From contig JAIRKO010000039.1 in assembly GCA_031260045.1 (NCBI GenBank), positions 1 through 64,000 of the forward strand: a DNA stretch of 64,000 nucleotides, given 5' to 3'. A program made the position numbers and the translations under genes. The stretch's first letter is position 1; every line of letters starts with the position of its first letter. Positions 6,807-16,213 of this stretch are shown here, in pieces. The notes under the pieces were generated by a model. The model ran no database searches and had not been told where the DNA came from. It worked only from the letters and a program-made list of their open reading frames with translations. Origin of the DNA: Dysgonamonadaceae bacterium (GTDB lineage: Bacteria > Bacteroidota > Bacteroidia > Bacteroidales > Azobacteroidaceae).

Positions 6807-7874
6807 ATGAAAATTTTGCACGTTATCTATTCGTTTAATACAGGTGGGGCGGAAACCATGTTGGTTGATATTATCAATCAACAATGTAAAACCGAGCCGG
6901 TTAACTTGTTGATTGTAAACGATAAATTCAACCGGAGTTTATTGGAAACAATCGACAAACGGGTGGAGGTGTTTTTAATCGATCGGAAGGAAGGGAACAA
7001 ACTGCATTTGTTTTCGGCTTTTTGGAAAACGAATGCCCTTTTGCGCAAAATCCGTCCCGATGTGATTCATTGCCATGACGGTAATTTGTTTCCGTTTTTT
7101 GCAAAATGGCGAAAAAAAACTTGTCTGACGGTTCACAATGTGAATTTGTCGGCTTTATTTTTTAAATACTTTGAAAAAGTTTTTTCCATATCCTCTTCGG
7201 TGCGGGAAGATGTAAAAAAACGCACGGGAATTGATGCGGAAACGGTTTACAACGGTATTGAAGTCGAAAATTATTTGCCACGAACCGATTACAATTTTCT
7301 GCCTGAAAAAGAACCATTTAAAATTATACTTGTCAGCCGTTTATTCCCCGCGCAAAAAGGACAATACATTGCCGTTGAAGCCCTGCGTTTATTATCGGCG
7401 CAATATCCGAATATTAACCTGCAATTGGTTTTTGTCGGAACCGGCGAAGCTTTGGAAATGCTGAGAAATTCGGTTGCTCAAAAGAATGTCGAAAAATACG
7501 TTGTCTTTCACGGACAGGCAGACCGCTTGTGGATTAAAGAAAATCTGAAAAATTTCCATCTATTAATTCAACCGTCGCTTTACGAAGGTTTCGGGCTTAC
7601 GGTTGTGGAAGGATTTGCAGCCGGACTGCCGGTGATTGCAAGCGATGTTGACGGACCAAAGGAAATTTTAAGCGTTTTGAAAGCCGGTTTGCGTGTCGAA
7701 GTGGGTAATCCACGCGATTTGGCGGATAAAATATATCAAATATATACTGCTTATGTGTCCGGTAATTTATTGAACCACAATTATGTAATTACGGATAAAA
7801 CAAATTTGAGAATGTTTGATATTCATGCAACGGCTTTCCGCTATCTTGCGCTGTATCGAAAATTTTCTCTATGA
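6807..7874 (+). CDS. Family 4-type glycosyltransferase (GT-B fold)
   Basis: 355 residues with both GT-B Rossmann halves. The N-terminal acceptor domain opens 'MKILHVIYSFNTGGAETM' (GGAE motif) and includes 'RPDVIHCHDG' and 'LTVHN'. The C-terminal nucleotide-sugar domain has 'KIILVSRLFPAQKG' and the EX7E-type motif 'YEGFGLTVVEGFAAGLPVIASDVDG'. It probably transfers a sugar during surface glycan synthesis at the cytoplasmic face. Donor and acceptor are unknown. It is not in an evident polysaccharide cluster; the neighbours are a sigma factor module and, convergently, an acyl-CoA synthetase. Confidence 0.9.
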   Translation: MKILHVIYSFNTGGAETMLVDIINQQCKTEPVNLLIVNDKFNRSLLETIDKRVEVFLIDRKEGNKLHLFSAFWKTNALLRKIRPDVIHCHDGNLFPFFAKWRKKTCLTVHNVNLSALFFKYFEKVFSISSSVREDVKKRTGIDAETVYNGIEVENYLPRTDYNFLPEKEPFKIILVSRLFPAQKGQYIAVEALRLLSAQYPNINLQLVFVGTGEALEMLRNSVAQKNVEKYVVFHGQADRLWIKENLKNFHLLIQPSLYEGFGLTVVEGFAAGLPVIASDVDGPKEILSVLKAGLRVEVGNPRDLADKIYQIYTAYVSGNLLNHNYVITDKTNLRMFDIHATAFRYLALYRKFSL

Positions 7875-7896
7875 CGGTTGCATTATGAGGCTTTTT

Positions 7897-9528
7897 TTAT
7901 TTATATAAATACCGTTTTATGCTCTTTTTAGGAGTCTTTTCAAATGCTTCGGTCAATTGAATTTCCGCAATTTTTTCATACGAAGCGACCATTTCATTCA
8001 AAGTTACTGTATTGGCGTCCATTATTTTACGTAAATCGTCCGTAGATACGTTATTTTCTTTTGCCGCGTCATAATCGGGATGAACCAACGCAATTAGTTT
8101 CCCGTTCCGGTCAACGACCAGACTGTCGTTTATATAAGGTAAATTATTTAATTTGGCTTCAATTTCTTCGGGATAAATATTTTGTCCGGTGGGGCTTAAT
8201 ATCATGTCTTTCAACCGCCCGCGTATGAAAACGTTATTGTCTTTGTCGATTGTTCCCAAATCGCCGGTTTTCAGCCATCCGTCGTCTGTGAATACATTTT
8301 GGGTCGCCTCCGCGTTGTTGTAATAGCCCGGCATGACGTTTTGACCTTTGACTTGAATTTCCCCGACAACATTGTAAGGATCGGGAGAGTTGATACGGAC
8401 TTCCATGTTCGGCAATATTTTCCCACAAGATAATGGTATATACTTGGTATATAAAGAGAAACTGATTAACGGCGAACATTCAGTCATCCCGTAGCCTACG
8501 GAAATCGGGAACTTGATTTTCAGCAAAAACTCCTCTACTTCGGCGTTCAAAGGAGCGCCGCCGATGATTACCTGAATGAACTGTCCGCCAAACGCCTTGA
8601 CTAATCTTTTCCGTATCGCCGAATACAATAATTGATTCAGCAACGGAATTTTAAGCGCAAGGGCAAAACTTTTCTTTCCGATTACCGGCACAATCATTCG
8701 TTTGTATATTTTTTCCAGAATAAGCGGTACGGCTATAATCAAAGCGGGTTTGTATTCGCTGAAGGCGCTCAATAAAATCTTGGGCGACGGCGTTTTACCA
8801 AGCAAAATGACGTGGCAGCCTTCTTTCATCGGAAACAAAAACTCAAAACCGCAACCGTAGGCGTGCGCCAAAGGCAGCAGGGATACCAGATTATCGCCTT
8901 TTTTGATGGGCATTTCCTGATGCGCAAATGCTAAATTACCAACCAAATTGCTACCCGTCAACAACACGCCTTTGCTGAAACCGGTCGTGCCGGAGGTATA
9001 ATTCAAAATAATCGGGTTCTCGTTCGGAAGTTCCGGATAATTAATGTTTTTCCCCGTAAAACCATCCGGATATTTTGCTGCAAATTTTTTGTCTAAGGCA
9101 GGGTATAAATTTTCTGGTAAACTTTTATCCGAGAAAGGGATAGTTGCTTTCAGCGAAGTCATCTGTTTCCCATCCAGACTTTTCTGCATGGAATCGGAAA
9201 CAAAAAGAAGCGTCGCACCGGAATGATTGACAATGTTTTGAACGTCGGCAGGACTAAAATCCTGCAATATCGGGACAATCACCGCGCCATAAGTGATGGA
9301 CGCCATAAATATAATGCACCAATAGGCGTTGTTTTTCCCGATTAGGGCGATTTTTTCCCCTTGCCCGACGCCGTATTCTTCAAACAACAAGTGAAGTTTG
9401 GCTATTTCCTTAGCCATTTCGCCGTAAGTGAACCGCACATCCGTGCCGTAATTGCTCAACGCGGGGCAGTCGAAACAACTGCGGAAACTCTTCGTATAAA
9501 GACTGATAAAATTTTGTGAATATTTCAT
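7897..9528 (-). CDS. AMP-dependent long-chain acyl-CoA synthetase
   Basis: The start is placed at ATG 9528 (MKYSQNF...), about 543 residues. A frame extends to 9576, but that would begin upstream of the promoter TATATTTG (complement 9547-9554). ANL-superfamily motifs are clear: the phosphate loop 'LNYTSGTTGFSKGVLL', 'GYGMTECSPLI', 'GWLKTGDLGTID' with the hinge 'RGRLKDMI', and the C-terminal catalytic lysine region 'EKTPKKSIKRYLYK'. The enzyme activates a carboxylic acid, probably a long-chain fatty acid, via acyl-AMP to acyl-CoA. Some relatives act as acyl-ACP synthetases; the exact substrate cannot be read from the sequence. Confidence 0.88.
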   Translation of the reverse strand: MKYSQNFISLYTKSFRSCFDCPALSNYGTDVRFTYGEMAKEIAKLHLLFEEYGVGQGEKIALIGKNNAYWCIIFMASITYGAVIVPILQDFSPADVQNIVNHSGATLLFVSDSMQKSLDGKQMTSLKATIPFSDKSLPENLYPALDKKFAAKYPDGFTGKNINYPELPNENPIILNYTSGTTGFSKGVLLTGSNLVGNLAFAHQEMPIKKGDNLVSLLPLAHAYGCGFEFLFPMKEGCHVILLGKTPSPKILLSAFSEYKPALIIAVPLILEKIYKRMIVPVIGKKSFALALKIPLLNQLLYSAIRKRLVKAFGGQFIQVIIGGAPLNAEVEEFLLKIKFPISVGYGMTECSPLISFSLYTKYIPLSCGKILPNMEVRINSPDPYNVVGEIQVKGQNVMPGYYNNAEATQNVFTDDGWLKTGDLGTIDKDNNVFIRGRLKDMILSPTGQNIYPEEIEAKLNNLPYINDSLVVDRNGKLIALVHPDYDAAKENNVSTDDLRKIMDANTVTLNEMVASYEKIAEIQLTEAFEKTPKKSIKRYLYK

Positions 9529-9546
9529 ACAATTATATTTTTTTTG

Positions 9547-9554
9547 CAAATATA
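9547..9554 (-). promoter_or_regulatory. Bacteroidetes -7 promoter element (TATATTTG)
   Basis: The reverse complement of 9547-9554 is TATATTTG, 19 bases before the preferred ATG of the acyl-CoA synthetase. It decides that start over the longer frame. Confidence 0.6.
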
Positions 9555-9612
9555 AACATTTATTGGCGCGGTTCAAAGCAAAAGTTGCAATGACAATAGC
9601 AACCCGAATTAA

Positions 9613-10227
9613 TTATTTAACCGTATCAATTTCCAACGAATGCGCTTGTTGATTGCCCGTTTCCACGCTCATTTCCCCGCCCACGCCATACAATTGGGGA
9701 TTGTTTAAATACGCATCGGATTTAAATCCGTTGCGACCATACTGGTAATCGCCGTTAGCGCGTGTAACTTTCGCCAATTTGTGCGTATAAATAGCCTCCC
9801 GCGAACCGGATGGCGCTTTTTGGTTCCAAAACAACTCGGAAGTCTCAAACGTAGTGCCTTCCAAATTTTTAACAAACACATTGCCCGACAACCGCCAAAG
9901 TTCTTTTTTTGAAAAATAATAAGCCGTATCCGCTTCGATGCTCCCTTTCACCTGAAGCAAAGAATCGAACTGCTCTACATATATTTTTTCAGGAAAATAC
10001 CAATAATCTTCGGGATGCGTATATACTTCCCAGACCTTGGCTTTCAGGCGATAACGGGTAATTCCCGAATCGGAAATCAACGACAGGACGTTTTCCGTAC
10101 GGCTCATGGGCATTGTTTGCGCATCAACCGGCTCAACGGGAAAACGGGCGCTTTTTTTGTTGCACGAAACCACGCACAGGCAACAAAAAAAGAAACAGCC
10201 TACTGCAATTTTTGTTTGAAAAACCAC
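9613..10227 (-). CDS. lptC: LPS export protein LptC (lipoprotein form)
   Basis: 204 residues. The N-terminus 'CCLCVVSC' provides a lipobox, so in this lineage the protein is likely a lipoprotein rather than the single-span membrane protein of enterics. The body matches the LptC/OstA-like beta-jellyroll: 'GITRYRLKAKVWEVY', 'YWYFPEKIYVEQFD', 'GNVFVKNLEGTTFETSELFWNQK'. LptC passes LPS from the LptB2FG extractor to the periplasmic LptA bridge. The gene overlaps the upstream outer-membrane protein gene by 28 bases, so the two are co-transcribed. The other lpt genes are not in the window. Confidence 0.85.
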   Translation of the reverse strand: MVFQTKIAVGCFFFCCLCVVSCNKKSARFPVEPVDAQTMPMSRTENVLSLISDSGITRYRLKAKVWEVYTHPEDYWYFPEKIYVEQFDSLLQVKGSIEADTAYYFSKKELWRLSGNVFVKNLEGTTFETSELFWNQKAPSGSREAIYTHKLAKVTRANGDYQYGRNGFKSDAYLNNPQLYGVGGEMSVETGNQQAHSLEIDTVK

Positions 10228-11420
10228 GACTCGTTAAAGGTATAACTTAGCGTCAATTTAAAATATTGCTCTTTAATATAAGTCTTTACATCGGGAACAA
10301 TGAGGGAGTATTCAAAAGCAAGGTTCACATACGAACGCCTGTCCGATACCGGCAATCCACAACCGATGCTCACGCCGTATTCCTTGTATCCTGAATCCTT
10401 GATTTTCAGGTAGGAATTTGTGTAATTAAGCCCTGCCCGGTAGCGAATTCGGTTGTAATATTTGTTCGTCATCTGATTGGGGATGTATTCACCTCCCAGA
10501 TTGATTTTCAAGCGGTTGTTCAACTCATTTTTTTTGTCGTAAGATTTGGCGTCAGCCCAGCGTTGAAACAAAATATCCGCTCCGAATGTGTAATGATACA
10601 ACTTGTTATAAGTAAAACCGACGCCGTAAGATTCCGGCATTTCAAATACGGAATCGGCGGTTGAATAATTCGAGGAAACGGCGGTTCCGTTCAATCTGCC
10701 GTGAAACGCCTGTTTAGGCGAATAGGTCATGCCGACAACCAACATTCTGTTTTTCCCGACGGGGCGGTGGTATTGCAAACCGAAATCGCATATCAATCCG
10801 GTTGCGCGAAGCGTATCCACCCAAGAAGTACTGTAACTTTCTGTTACTGTAGTATATAGAACTTTATTATGAATAATATCGCCGTATAAATAAGCCGCTT
10901 TCACGCCCAGCGAAAGTTTGCCGAATAAATCGTACGACAAAGCGCCGTATACCTTGTTCAAACCGCCGTTTCCACGATATTCGGTTACGGCAGATGCGCT
11001 TTCCCATTGCTCCGATCCTCCGAAGTGGTAGCCCACGTAAGAAACCGGTTCAAGCCCCGCTCCAAATCCCATTTTTTTCATCAAAGGAAATTGCAGGGCA
11101 ACGTATTCCAAATTTCCATTGATTTTCCGCTCTTTCTTGCCGCCGTCTTCAAATTGCACCGTTTGCGCCATAGCGCCCAAATCAAACATAAATGTCAGTG
11201 AATCAATGCTTGAAGAGGCAGCAGGATTCATCGGATTAATCATATACGGGCTTCTCACACCGTAGCCGATGCCGCCCATTGCCCGTTGGGGGGCAAAGGA
11301 TTTATCCGCCAACTTCCCGTAACCGTAGCGGGTATAAGGAGAATTGCTGCTATTCTGCGTAAACGCAATAGCCGGAAAAATCGCCATAGCAGCCCACAAA
11401 GCCAATTTAATTTTACTCAT
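10200..11420 (-). CDS. Outer-membrane beta-barrel protein upstream of lptC
   Basis: 406 residues with a signal peptide (LALWAAMAIFPAIAFTQ) and mature N-terminus 'NSSNSPYTRYGYGKLADKSFAPQRAMGGIGYGV...NPMNPAASSSIDS'. This resembles the hatch-like opening of Bacteroidetes barrel proteins that look distantly FadL-like. Alternating strands follow throughout, including 'YRAGLNYTNSYLK' near the C-terminus. Its function is unknown. The gene overlaps lptC and has its own promoter (complement 11441-11448), so it is the first gene of a unit that includes an envelope-assembly gene; a role in outer-membrane building is possible but only inferred. Confidence 0.75.
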   Translation of the reverse strand: MSKIKLALWAAMAIFPAIAFTQNSSNSPYTRYGYGKLADKSFAPQRAMGGIGYGVRSPYMINPMNPAASSSIDSLTFMFDLGAMAQTVQFEDGGKKERKINGNLEYVALQFPLMKKMGFGAGLEPVSYVGYHFGGSEQWESASAVTEYRGNGGLNKVYGALSYDLFGKLSLGVKAAYLYGDIIHNKVLYTTVTESYSTSWVDTLRATGLICDFGLQYHRPVGKNRMLVVGMTYSPKQAFHGRLNGTAVSSNYSTADSVFEMPESYGVGFTYNKLYHYTFGADILFQRWADAKSYDKKNELNNRLKINLGGEYIPNQMTNKYYNRIRYRAGLNYTNSYLKIKDSGYKEYGVSIGCGLPVSDRRSYVNLAFEYSLIVPDVKTYIKEQYFKLTLSYTFNESWFFKQKLQ

Positions 11421-11440
11421 ATATATATAATTTGTGGCGG

Positions 11441-11448
11441 CAAAGGTA
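11441..11448 (-). promoter_or_regulatory. Bacteroidetes -7 promoter element (TACCTTTG)
   Basis: The reverse complement of 11441-11448 is TACCTTTG, 21 bases before the outer-membrane protein start. It is divergent from the dapF promoter 63 bases away. Confidence 0.6.
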
Positions 11449-11510
11449 AGAAGAATTTCCTTATTGCAAAAGCCCGTCTTCCCCTGCTTGCATAATCAAC
11501 AGGAAAAACC

Positions 11511-11518
11511 TACCTTTG
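11511..11518 (+). promoter_or_regulatory. dapF promoter, -7 element TACCTTTG with a -33 TTG
   Basis: TACCTTTG at 11511-11518 is preceded by CTTG at 11487-11490 with a 20-base spacer, matching the Bacteroidetes -33/-7 arrangement. It lies 51 bases before the dapF ATG. Confidence 0.6.
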
Positions 11519-11568
11519 CCCCGCCAAACGAGAATCAAGATTGTTTTTAATTTTCAATTCCATCATTT

Positions 11569-12417
11569 ATGAAATTTACAAAAATGCACGGAACGGGAAA
11601 CGATTACGTTTATGTTGATTGTTTCGTCGAAAAGGTGGATAATCCCGCCGAACTGGCTGTCCGTATCAGCGACAGGCACAAAGGCGTCGGCTCCGACGGG
11701 CTGGTCTTGATTATGCATTCCGATACCTGCGATTTCAGGATGCGAATGTTCAATGCCGACGGGTCGGAGGCGCAGATGTGCGGCAATGCCTCCCGCTGCA
11801 TCGCCAAATTTGTCTATGACAGGGGTTATATCAGTAAAAAAATTATTACGCTGGAAACCCAAGCCGGCGTGAAAATCCTTGAATTGTTCCCTGAAAACGG
11901 CGAAGTTCACCGAGTGAAAGTCGATATGGGCGAACCTGCTCTGGAAACATCCGAAATTCCCGTGAAGTGGAGCGATAAAACGCTGATTAACCGCGTCGTT
12001 GACTTTGGGCGGGGAAAATATGCCCTCACCTGCGTTTCGATGGGTAATCCCCACGCCGTTATTTTTACGGATGCGGGAGGTATCGACGGTTTGGATTTGG
12101 AAAAAATCGGGGCGAAAATTGAGCATCATCCGATGTTTCCGGAACGGGTGAATGTGGAATTTGTGGAAATCGTTTCGCCCGTCCATGCTCGGATGCGCGT
12201 TTGGGAGCGCGGAAGCGGCGAAACGTTGGCGTGCGGAACGGGCGCGTGCGCGGTGGAAGCCGCCGCCGTCCTGAACAATCGGCTGGAACGAAAAGCAACC
12301 GTTTCCCTGCCGGGCGGCGACCTGGAACTGGAATGGAATGAAGAAAATAATCATATTTACATGACCGGCGATGCGGTAACGGTCTTTGAAGGAGAATGGA
12401 ACGATGATAAAAATTAA
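11569..12417 (+). CDS. dapF: Diaminopimelate epimerase
   Basis: 282 residues. DapF interconverts LL- and meso-diaminopimelate, the step supplying meso-DAP for peptidoglycan and lysine. The two catalytic cysteines are in '[12 protein letters not shown]' and '[15 protein letters not shown]', and the opening '[16 protein letters not shown]' is typical. The length matches the family. The gene overlaps dapL downstream by 14 bases; together they run the aminotransferase branch from tetrahydrodipicolinate to LL-DAP to meso-DAP. The opposite-strand 263-codon frame is a shadow. Confidence 0.97.
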   Translation: MKFTKMHGTGNDYVYVDCFVEKVDNPAELAVRISDRHKGVGSDGLVLIMHSDTCDFRMRMFNADGSEAQMCGNASRCIAKFVYDRGYISKKIITLETQAGVKILELFPENGEVHRVKVDMGEPALETSEIPVKWSDKTLINRVVDFGRGKYALTCVSMGNPHAVIFTDAGGIDGLDLEKIGAKIEHHPMFPERVNVEFVEIVSPVHARMRVWERGSGETLACGTGACAVEAAAVLNNRLERKATVSLPGGDLELEWNEENNHIYMTGDAVTVFEGEWNDDKN

Positions 12418-13603
12418 TGAACATTACACCGAAATCGGTAATAATTATTTGTTTGCCGAAGTGGCAAAAAGAGTGAGGGAATATAAGGAAAAACATCCCG
12501 AAAAAAAGGTGATTAGCTTGGGAATCGGCGACATAACGCAGCCTATTGCGCCAGCCGTCATTGAGGCGATCATCAAGGCAACGCGGGAAATGGGGAAAGC
12601 GGAAACCCTGCGAGGATACGCTCCCTACGAAGGTTATGATTTTTTGGTAAACGCCATCCTGAAACATGATTTTACCGACCGGCGCATTGCCATCGAAGCC
12701 GATGAAATATTTGTCAGCGACGGCGCCAAAAGCGATACCGGAAATATCGGCGATATTCTGGGCGCGGGCAATCGCGTAGCCGTTACCGACCCTGCCTATC
12801 CGGTTTATGTGGATACCAGCCTGATGGCAGGCAGAAGAATTGAGTTGTTGCCCTGCACGCCGACCAATCAATTTGTTCCCGCTTTCCCGAAAGAAACGGC
12901 GGACGTGATTTACCTCTGTTATCCGAACAATCCGACGGGTACGGTTTTAACAAAAGACCAATTAAAGTTGTGGGTGGATTACGCGGCGGAACACCAATCG
13001 TTGATACTGTATGACGCGGCATATGAAGCATTTGTGTCGCAGGAAAATGTGCCGCACAGCATCTACGAAATCGAAGGCGCGCGGAGGGTAGCGATTGAAT
13101 TTCGGAGTTTTTCCAAGACAGCCGGATTTACCGGTTTGCGTGCCGGTTACACCGTAGTTCCCAAGGATTTAACGGCGAAAACAGCCAAAGGCGAAACGCT
13201 TTCGCTAAACGCGATGTGGAGAAGACGCCAGTCAACCAAATTCAATGGGACTTCCTACATTGTCCAGCGGGGCGCCGAAGCAGTATATTCGCCTGAAGGC
13301 TTGAAACAAACGCGGGAAACAATCGCTTATTACATGCAAAACGCAAAAATCATCAAAGAAGCGCTGGAAAGTTCGGGATTGAAATGCTACGGCGGCGTTA
13401 ACGCGCCCTACGTTTGGTGTCAAACGCCCAATGCGCTGACTTCGTGGGCATTTTTTGATTTACTGCTGAACGACGCCCAAGTCGTGGGAACGCCGGGTTC
13501 GGGTTTCGGCGCTTCAGGGGAAGGCTTTTTCCGGTTCACGGCGTTTGGAAACAGGGAAGATACGCTTGCGGCTGTCGAAAGGATAAAAACGGTGTTGGGA
13601 TAA
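12404..13603 (+). CDS. dapL: LL-diaminopimelate aminotransferase
   Basis: 399 residues from ATG 12404, preceded by AAGGAG at 12389-12394 (9-base spacing); the further upstream start at 12386 lacks such a site and is inside dapF. This fold-type I PLP enzyme converts tetrahydrodipicolinate directly to LL-DAP using glutamate. Features are '[16 protein letters not shown]', '[14 protein letters not shown]', '[10 protein letters not shown]', and the PLP-lysine segment '[18 protein letters not shown]'. These match the DapL (plant/Chlamydia/Bacteroidetes) family closely. It is co-transcribed with dapF, so this organism does not need the succinylase or acetylase branch for DAP. Confidence 0.96.
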   Translation: MIKINEHYTEIGNNYLFAEVAKRVREYKEKHPEKKVISLGIGDITQPIAPAVIEAIIKATREMGKAETLRGYAPYEGYDFLVNAILKHDFTDRRIAIEADEIFVSDGAKSDTGNIGDILGAGNRVAVTDPAYPVYVDTSLMAGRRIELLPCTPTNQFVPAFPKETADVIYLCYPNNPTGTVLTKDQLKLWVDYAAEHQSLILYDAAYEAFVSQENVPHSIYEIEGARRVAIEFRSFSKTAGFTGLRAGYTVVPKDLTAKTAKGETLSLNAMWRRRQSTKFNGTSYIVQRGAEAVYSPEGLKQTRETIAYYMQNAKIIKEALESSGLKCYGGVNAPYVWCQTPNALTSWAFFDLLLNDAQVVGTPGSGFGASGEGFFRFTAFGNREDTLAAVERIKTVLG

Positions 13604-13631
13604 TGTTTATTAGTTCAGATTATTTTTCACA

Positions 13632-15368
13632 CTACTTTGTTTTCCAGCTTTTACCATTGAGGGTAACTACGTACAGACCTTTTTTCAAAGGTATGTCGGT
13701 TTGCCCTGCCGGAATGTTTTTGGAAAAAAGCAATTTACCGTTTAGGTCGTATACATTCAATATTCCCGGCAATAGTGTGTTGACGGATAATTCTTCGGAA
13801 TTGAAGTAAACTGTCGCTGAGGTATGTATTACAGGTAGTTTTATGTCTGTGCCGACGGTTGTTTGCAGGTAAAGTCCCATTTCCGACAGGGTTGGGTTCA
13901 GTCGGGAGGACTCAATTGTTAGCCGCAGGCGGCTTGATTTGACGGTCGGAAAGCGTAGAATACGTTTGTAGCCAACGGTTGAGGCATTGACGATTTCTTT
14001 CCATTCGTCGCCCATAAAATATTCAAACTTAAATTGTTCGATTCGTTGTCCGATGCGAATGTTTTCCTGCAATAACAGCAAATCGAACATAATTTCATTC
14101 TCGAACGTAAAATTGATTACGGAAGTTGTATCTCTGTCGGCAGTAGTCCAAAAAGTGTTGTAATCGCCGTCGGTCAATCCCTGCATATTTATGCCGTTTC
14201 CGCAAGTTGCCATTGTGCCGGTCAGTAGGTTTTCCGCAAATGTTTTGTTTCGTATTTCTGCGAATTTCAGCAGATTCTGGACATCGTTTTCGTGAAGCAG
14301 TCCTCGTTGGTCGGGCGGAACATTGAGTAGCAAGACTGAATTTCGTCCCACAGAATTGCAGTAAATATCGAAAAGCATTTCCGGTGTTTTCACTTCCGAA
14401 TCCTCCTCTTGGTGATAAAACCAGCCCGGACGGATAGATACGTCCGATTCGGACGGAAACCATATCAGGTTTTCCGCCTGTGAGATAGCGTCTCTTGTTC
14501 CGAGTTTCATGTCGGTTGCGAATTGTCCCTGAAAAATCAGGGCTGCCTCTTCCGGCGGTACGGAAGATAAGCTCTCGTAGTTTTTTATTTTCCACGAACA
14601 GACGCTCCATTCCTCATCGCGGGCAACACCGTTTTCGTTGCCAACCCAGCGCACATCGCTACCGGCGATAGCCATCACTGCATTCGGCTGCAATTCGCGC
14701 ACGGTCGAAAAAAAACGCTCCCAGTCATAAACCTGTGTTTTGCCGTTTGGGCCTTCTCCGTTTGCGCCGTCAAACCAGACTTCGCCGATTTCGCCGTATC
14801 CGGTCAGGAGTTCAGTCAGTTGCGCCGTAAAATAATCGTTATAGGCTTCGGAGCCGAAAGTCGTAGCGTTTCTGTCCCACGGCGAGAGATAGAACCCGAA
14901 CTTAACGCCGTGTTTTGCACATGCGTCGGCAACTTCTTTTACCATATCGCCCTGCCCGTTTTTCCACAAACTGTTTTTGACGCAGTGTTCCGTATGTTCG
15001 GTTTGCCAGAGGCAAAAACCGTCGTGATGTTTTGCCGTCAGGATCACTAAGCCGAAGCCTGCATTTTTCAGCGTTTTCACCCATTGTTCGGCGTCTAATT
15101 GCGTGGGATTGAAAATATGCGGATCTTCCTTACCCGTACCCCATTCGTTGCCGGTAAACGTATTGACCCCAAAATGAATAAAGGCAATCGTTTCCAATTT
15201 TTGCCACTCAAACTGTCGTGGAGACGGACTCAGACAGGCGGCGGCAGCGATCCGTTCTTCCATCGAAGTGTCCTCATCGAAACGCAGATAGTTAACGTAC
15301 GACAAATCTCGGGAGTAACTTACAATTACCACCATAAATAAACATAGTATAATTAGATTTAATTTCAT
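13632..15368 (-). CDS. Secreted GH29 alpha-L-fucosidase with F5/8-type and T9SS C-terminal domains
   Basis: 578 residues. A signal peptide (LIILCLFMVVIVSYS) is followed by the GH29 TIM barrel: 'WQKLETIAFIHFGVNTFTGNEWGTG', 'ILTAKHHDGFCLWQTEHT', 'GEVWFDGANGEG' (the Asp is the expected nucleophile). Residues about 390-500 look like a discoidin/F5-8 type C sugar-binding module. The last 70 residues ('ILNVYDLNGKLLFSKNIPAGQ...KGLYVVTLNGKSWKTK') are a type A T9SS sorting domain, so it should reach the cell surface or medium. It removes fucose from host or plant glycans. There is no adjacent SusCD, so it is not in an obvious utilisation locus. Confidence 0.9.
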   Translation of the reverse strand: MKLNLIILCLFMVVIVSYSRDLSYVNYLRFDEDTSMEERIAAAACLSPSPRQFEWQKLETIAFIHFGVNTFTGNEWGTGKEDPHIFNPTQLDAEQWVKTLKNAGFGLVILTAKHHDGFCLWQTEHTEHCVKNSLWKNGQGDMVKEVADACAKHGVKFGFYLSPWDRNATTFGSEAYNDYFTAQLTELLTGYGEIGEVWFDGANGEGPNGKTQVYDWERFFSTVRELQPNAVMAIAGSDVRWVGNENGVARDEEWSVCSWKIKNYESLSSVPPEEAALIFQGQFATDMKLGTRDAISQAENLIWFPSESDVSIRPGWFYHQEEDSEVKTPEMLFDIYCNSVGRNSVLLLNVPPDQRGLLHENDVQNLLKFAEIRNKTFAENLLTGTMATCGNGINMQGLTDGDYNTFWTTADRDTTSVINFTFENEIMFDLLLLQENIRIGQRIEQFKFEYFMGDEWKEIVNASTVGYKRILRFPTVKSSRLRLTIESSRLNPTLSEMGLYLQTTVGTDIKLPVIHTSATVYFNSEELSVNTLLPGILNVYDLNGKLLFSKNIPAGQTDIPLKKGLYVVTLNGKSWKTK

Positions 15369-15427
15369 ATTCTTACACTCTTAGTTCTTATTGCGGGGTT
15401 ATACCTTTTTCCCTGCAAAACATTCAC

Positions 15428-16204
15428 TTATTTGGACTGCGAAGCCGCCGACCGCAACCGAATAGCCGTAAAAACCTTTTTGGTATATAACGGGAAATCC
15501 CCTTGAAGAATCCATCCATAGTAGCCCGGATCTTCGCGAAGCACTTTTTCCGCCAAACGACCTTTGTATTTTCCAAAATTAATAATTTCCTGCTTTTGGT
15601 CGTTGTAAACAAGCCGCCCGGCAAAATCCGCATTATTACTGTACGCCGAATATTCGGAAAGAAAATTAATATCGTTCGTCAAATCGGGATAACGGTCTAA
15701 CTGCGATTGCAGGACTTCGTAAGTGGCTTTTGTATCGGCTTCCGCCGAATGAGCGTTTTCCATTTCCTTGTTGCAGTAGAACTTATAAGCGGCTCCGAGG
15801 GTTCGCTGTTCTTTTTTGTGGAAAATGGTTTGAACGTCAACGAATTTCCGTTTCATCAAATCAATATCCACGTCGGCGCGTAGAAATTCTTCTGCCAACA
15901 GGGGAATATCAAAGCGGTTGGAATTATATCCGGCAAGGTCGCAACCTTCGATTTGCGCAGCAAGCGATTTGGCAATCATCCGGAACACGGGCGCGTCTTT
16001 CACATCTTCGTCCGTGATGCCGTGAATGGCTGTTGTTTCGGGAGGGATGGGTATTTCGGGATTAATCAGGCGGGTTTTGCTTTCTTCATCGCCATTGGGA
16101 TAAATTTTCAGACAGGATATTTCTACTATCCTGTCCGAAACAATATTAACGCCCGTTGTTTCCAAATCGAAAAAAACGAGCGGGTTTTTTAAATTCAACT
16201 TCAC
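15428..16204 (-). CDS. DnaQ-like 3'-5' exonuclease
   Basis: 258 residues. The DEDDh catalytic set is visible: Exo I 'VFFDLETTGVN', Exo II 'LAGYNSNRFDIPLL', Exo III 'NAHSAEADTKATYEVL'. The C-terminal part ('IINFGKYKGRLAEKVLREDPGYYGWIL') matches the short exodeoxyribonuclease X-like C-terminal module, so the protein may be a stand-alone nuclease rather than the polymerase III epsilon subunit. It starts 9 bases after dnaN ends, so the two are co-transcribed, which fits a replication or repair role. A TAACTTAGTTCTTA-type palindrome remnant lies just beyond its end at about 15371-15397. Confidence 0.88.
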   Translation of the reverse strand: MKLNLKNPLVFFDLETTGVNIVSDRIVEISCLKIYPNGDEESKTRLINPEIPIPPETTAIHGITDEDVKDAPVFRMIAKSLAAQIEGCDLAGYNSNRFDIPLLAEEFLRADVDIDLMKRKFVDVQTIFHKKEQRTLGAAYKFYCNKEMENAHSAEADTKATYEVLQSQLDRYPDLTNDINFLSEYSAYSNNADFAGRLVYNDQKQEIINFGKYKGRLAEKVLREDPGYYGWILQGDFPLYTKKVFTAIRLRSAASQSK

Positions 16205-16213
16205 TTTTGCGTT

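Noticed and set aside
11563-12354. Long minus-strand frame opposite dapF
   Set aside because: It is antisense to a gene with all DapF motifs and is rich in shadow-type composition.
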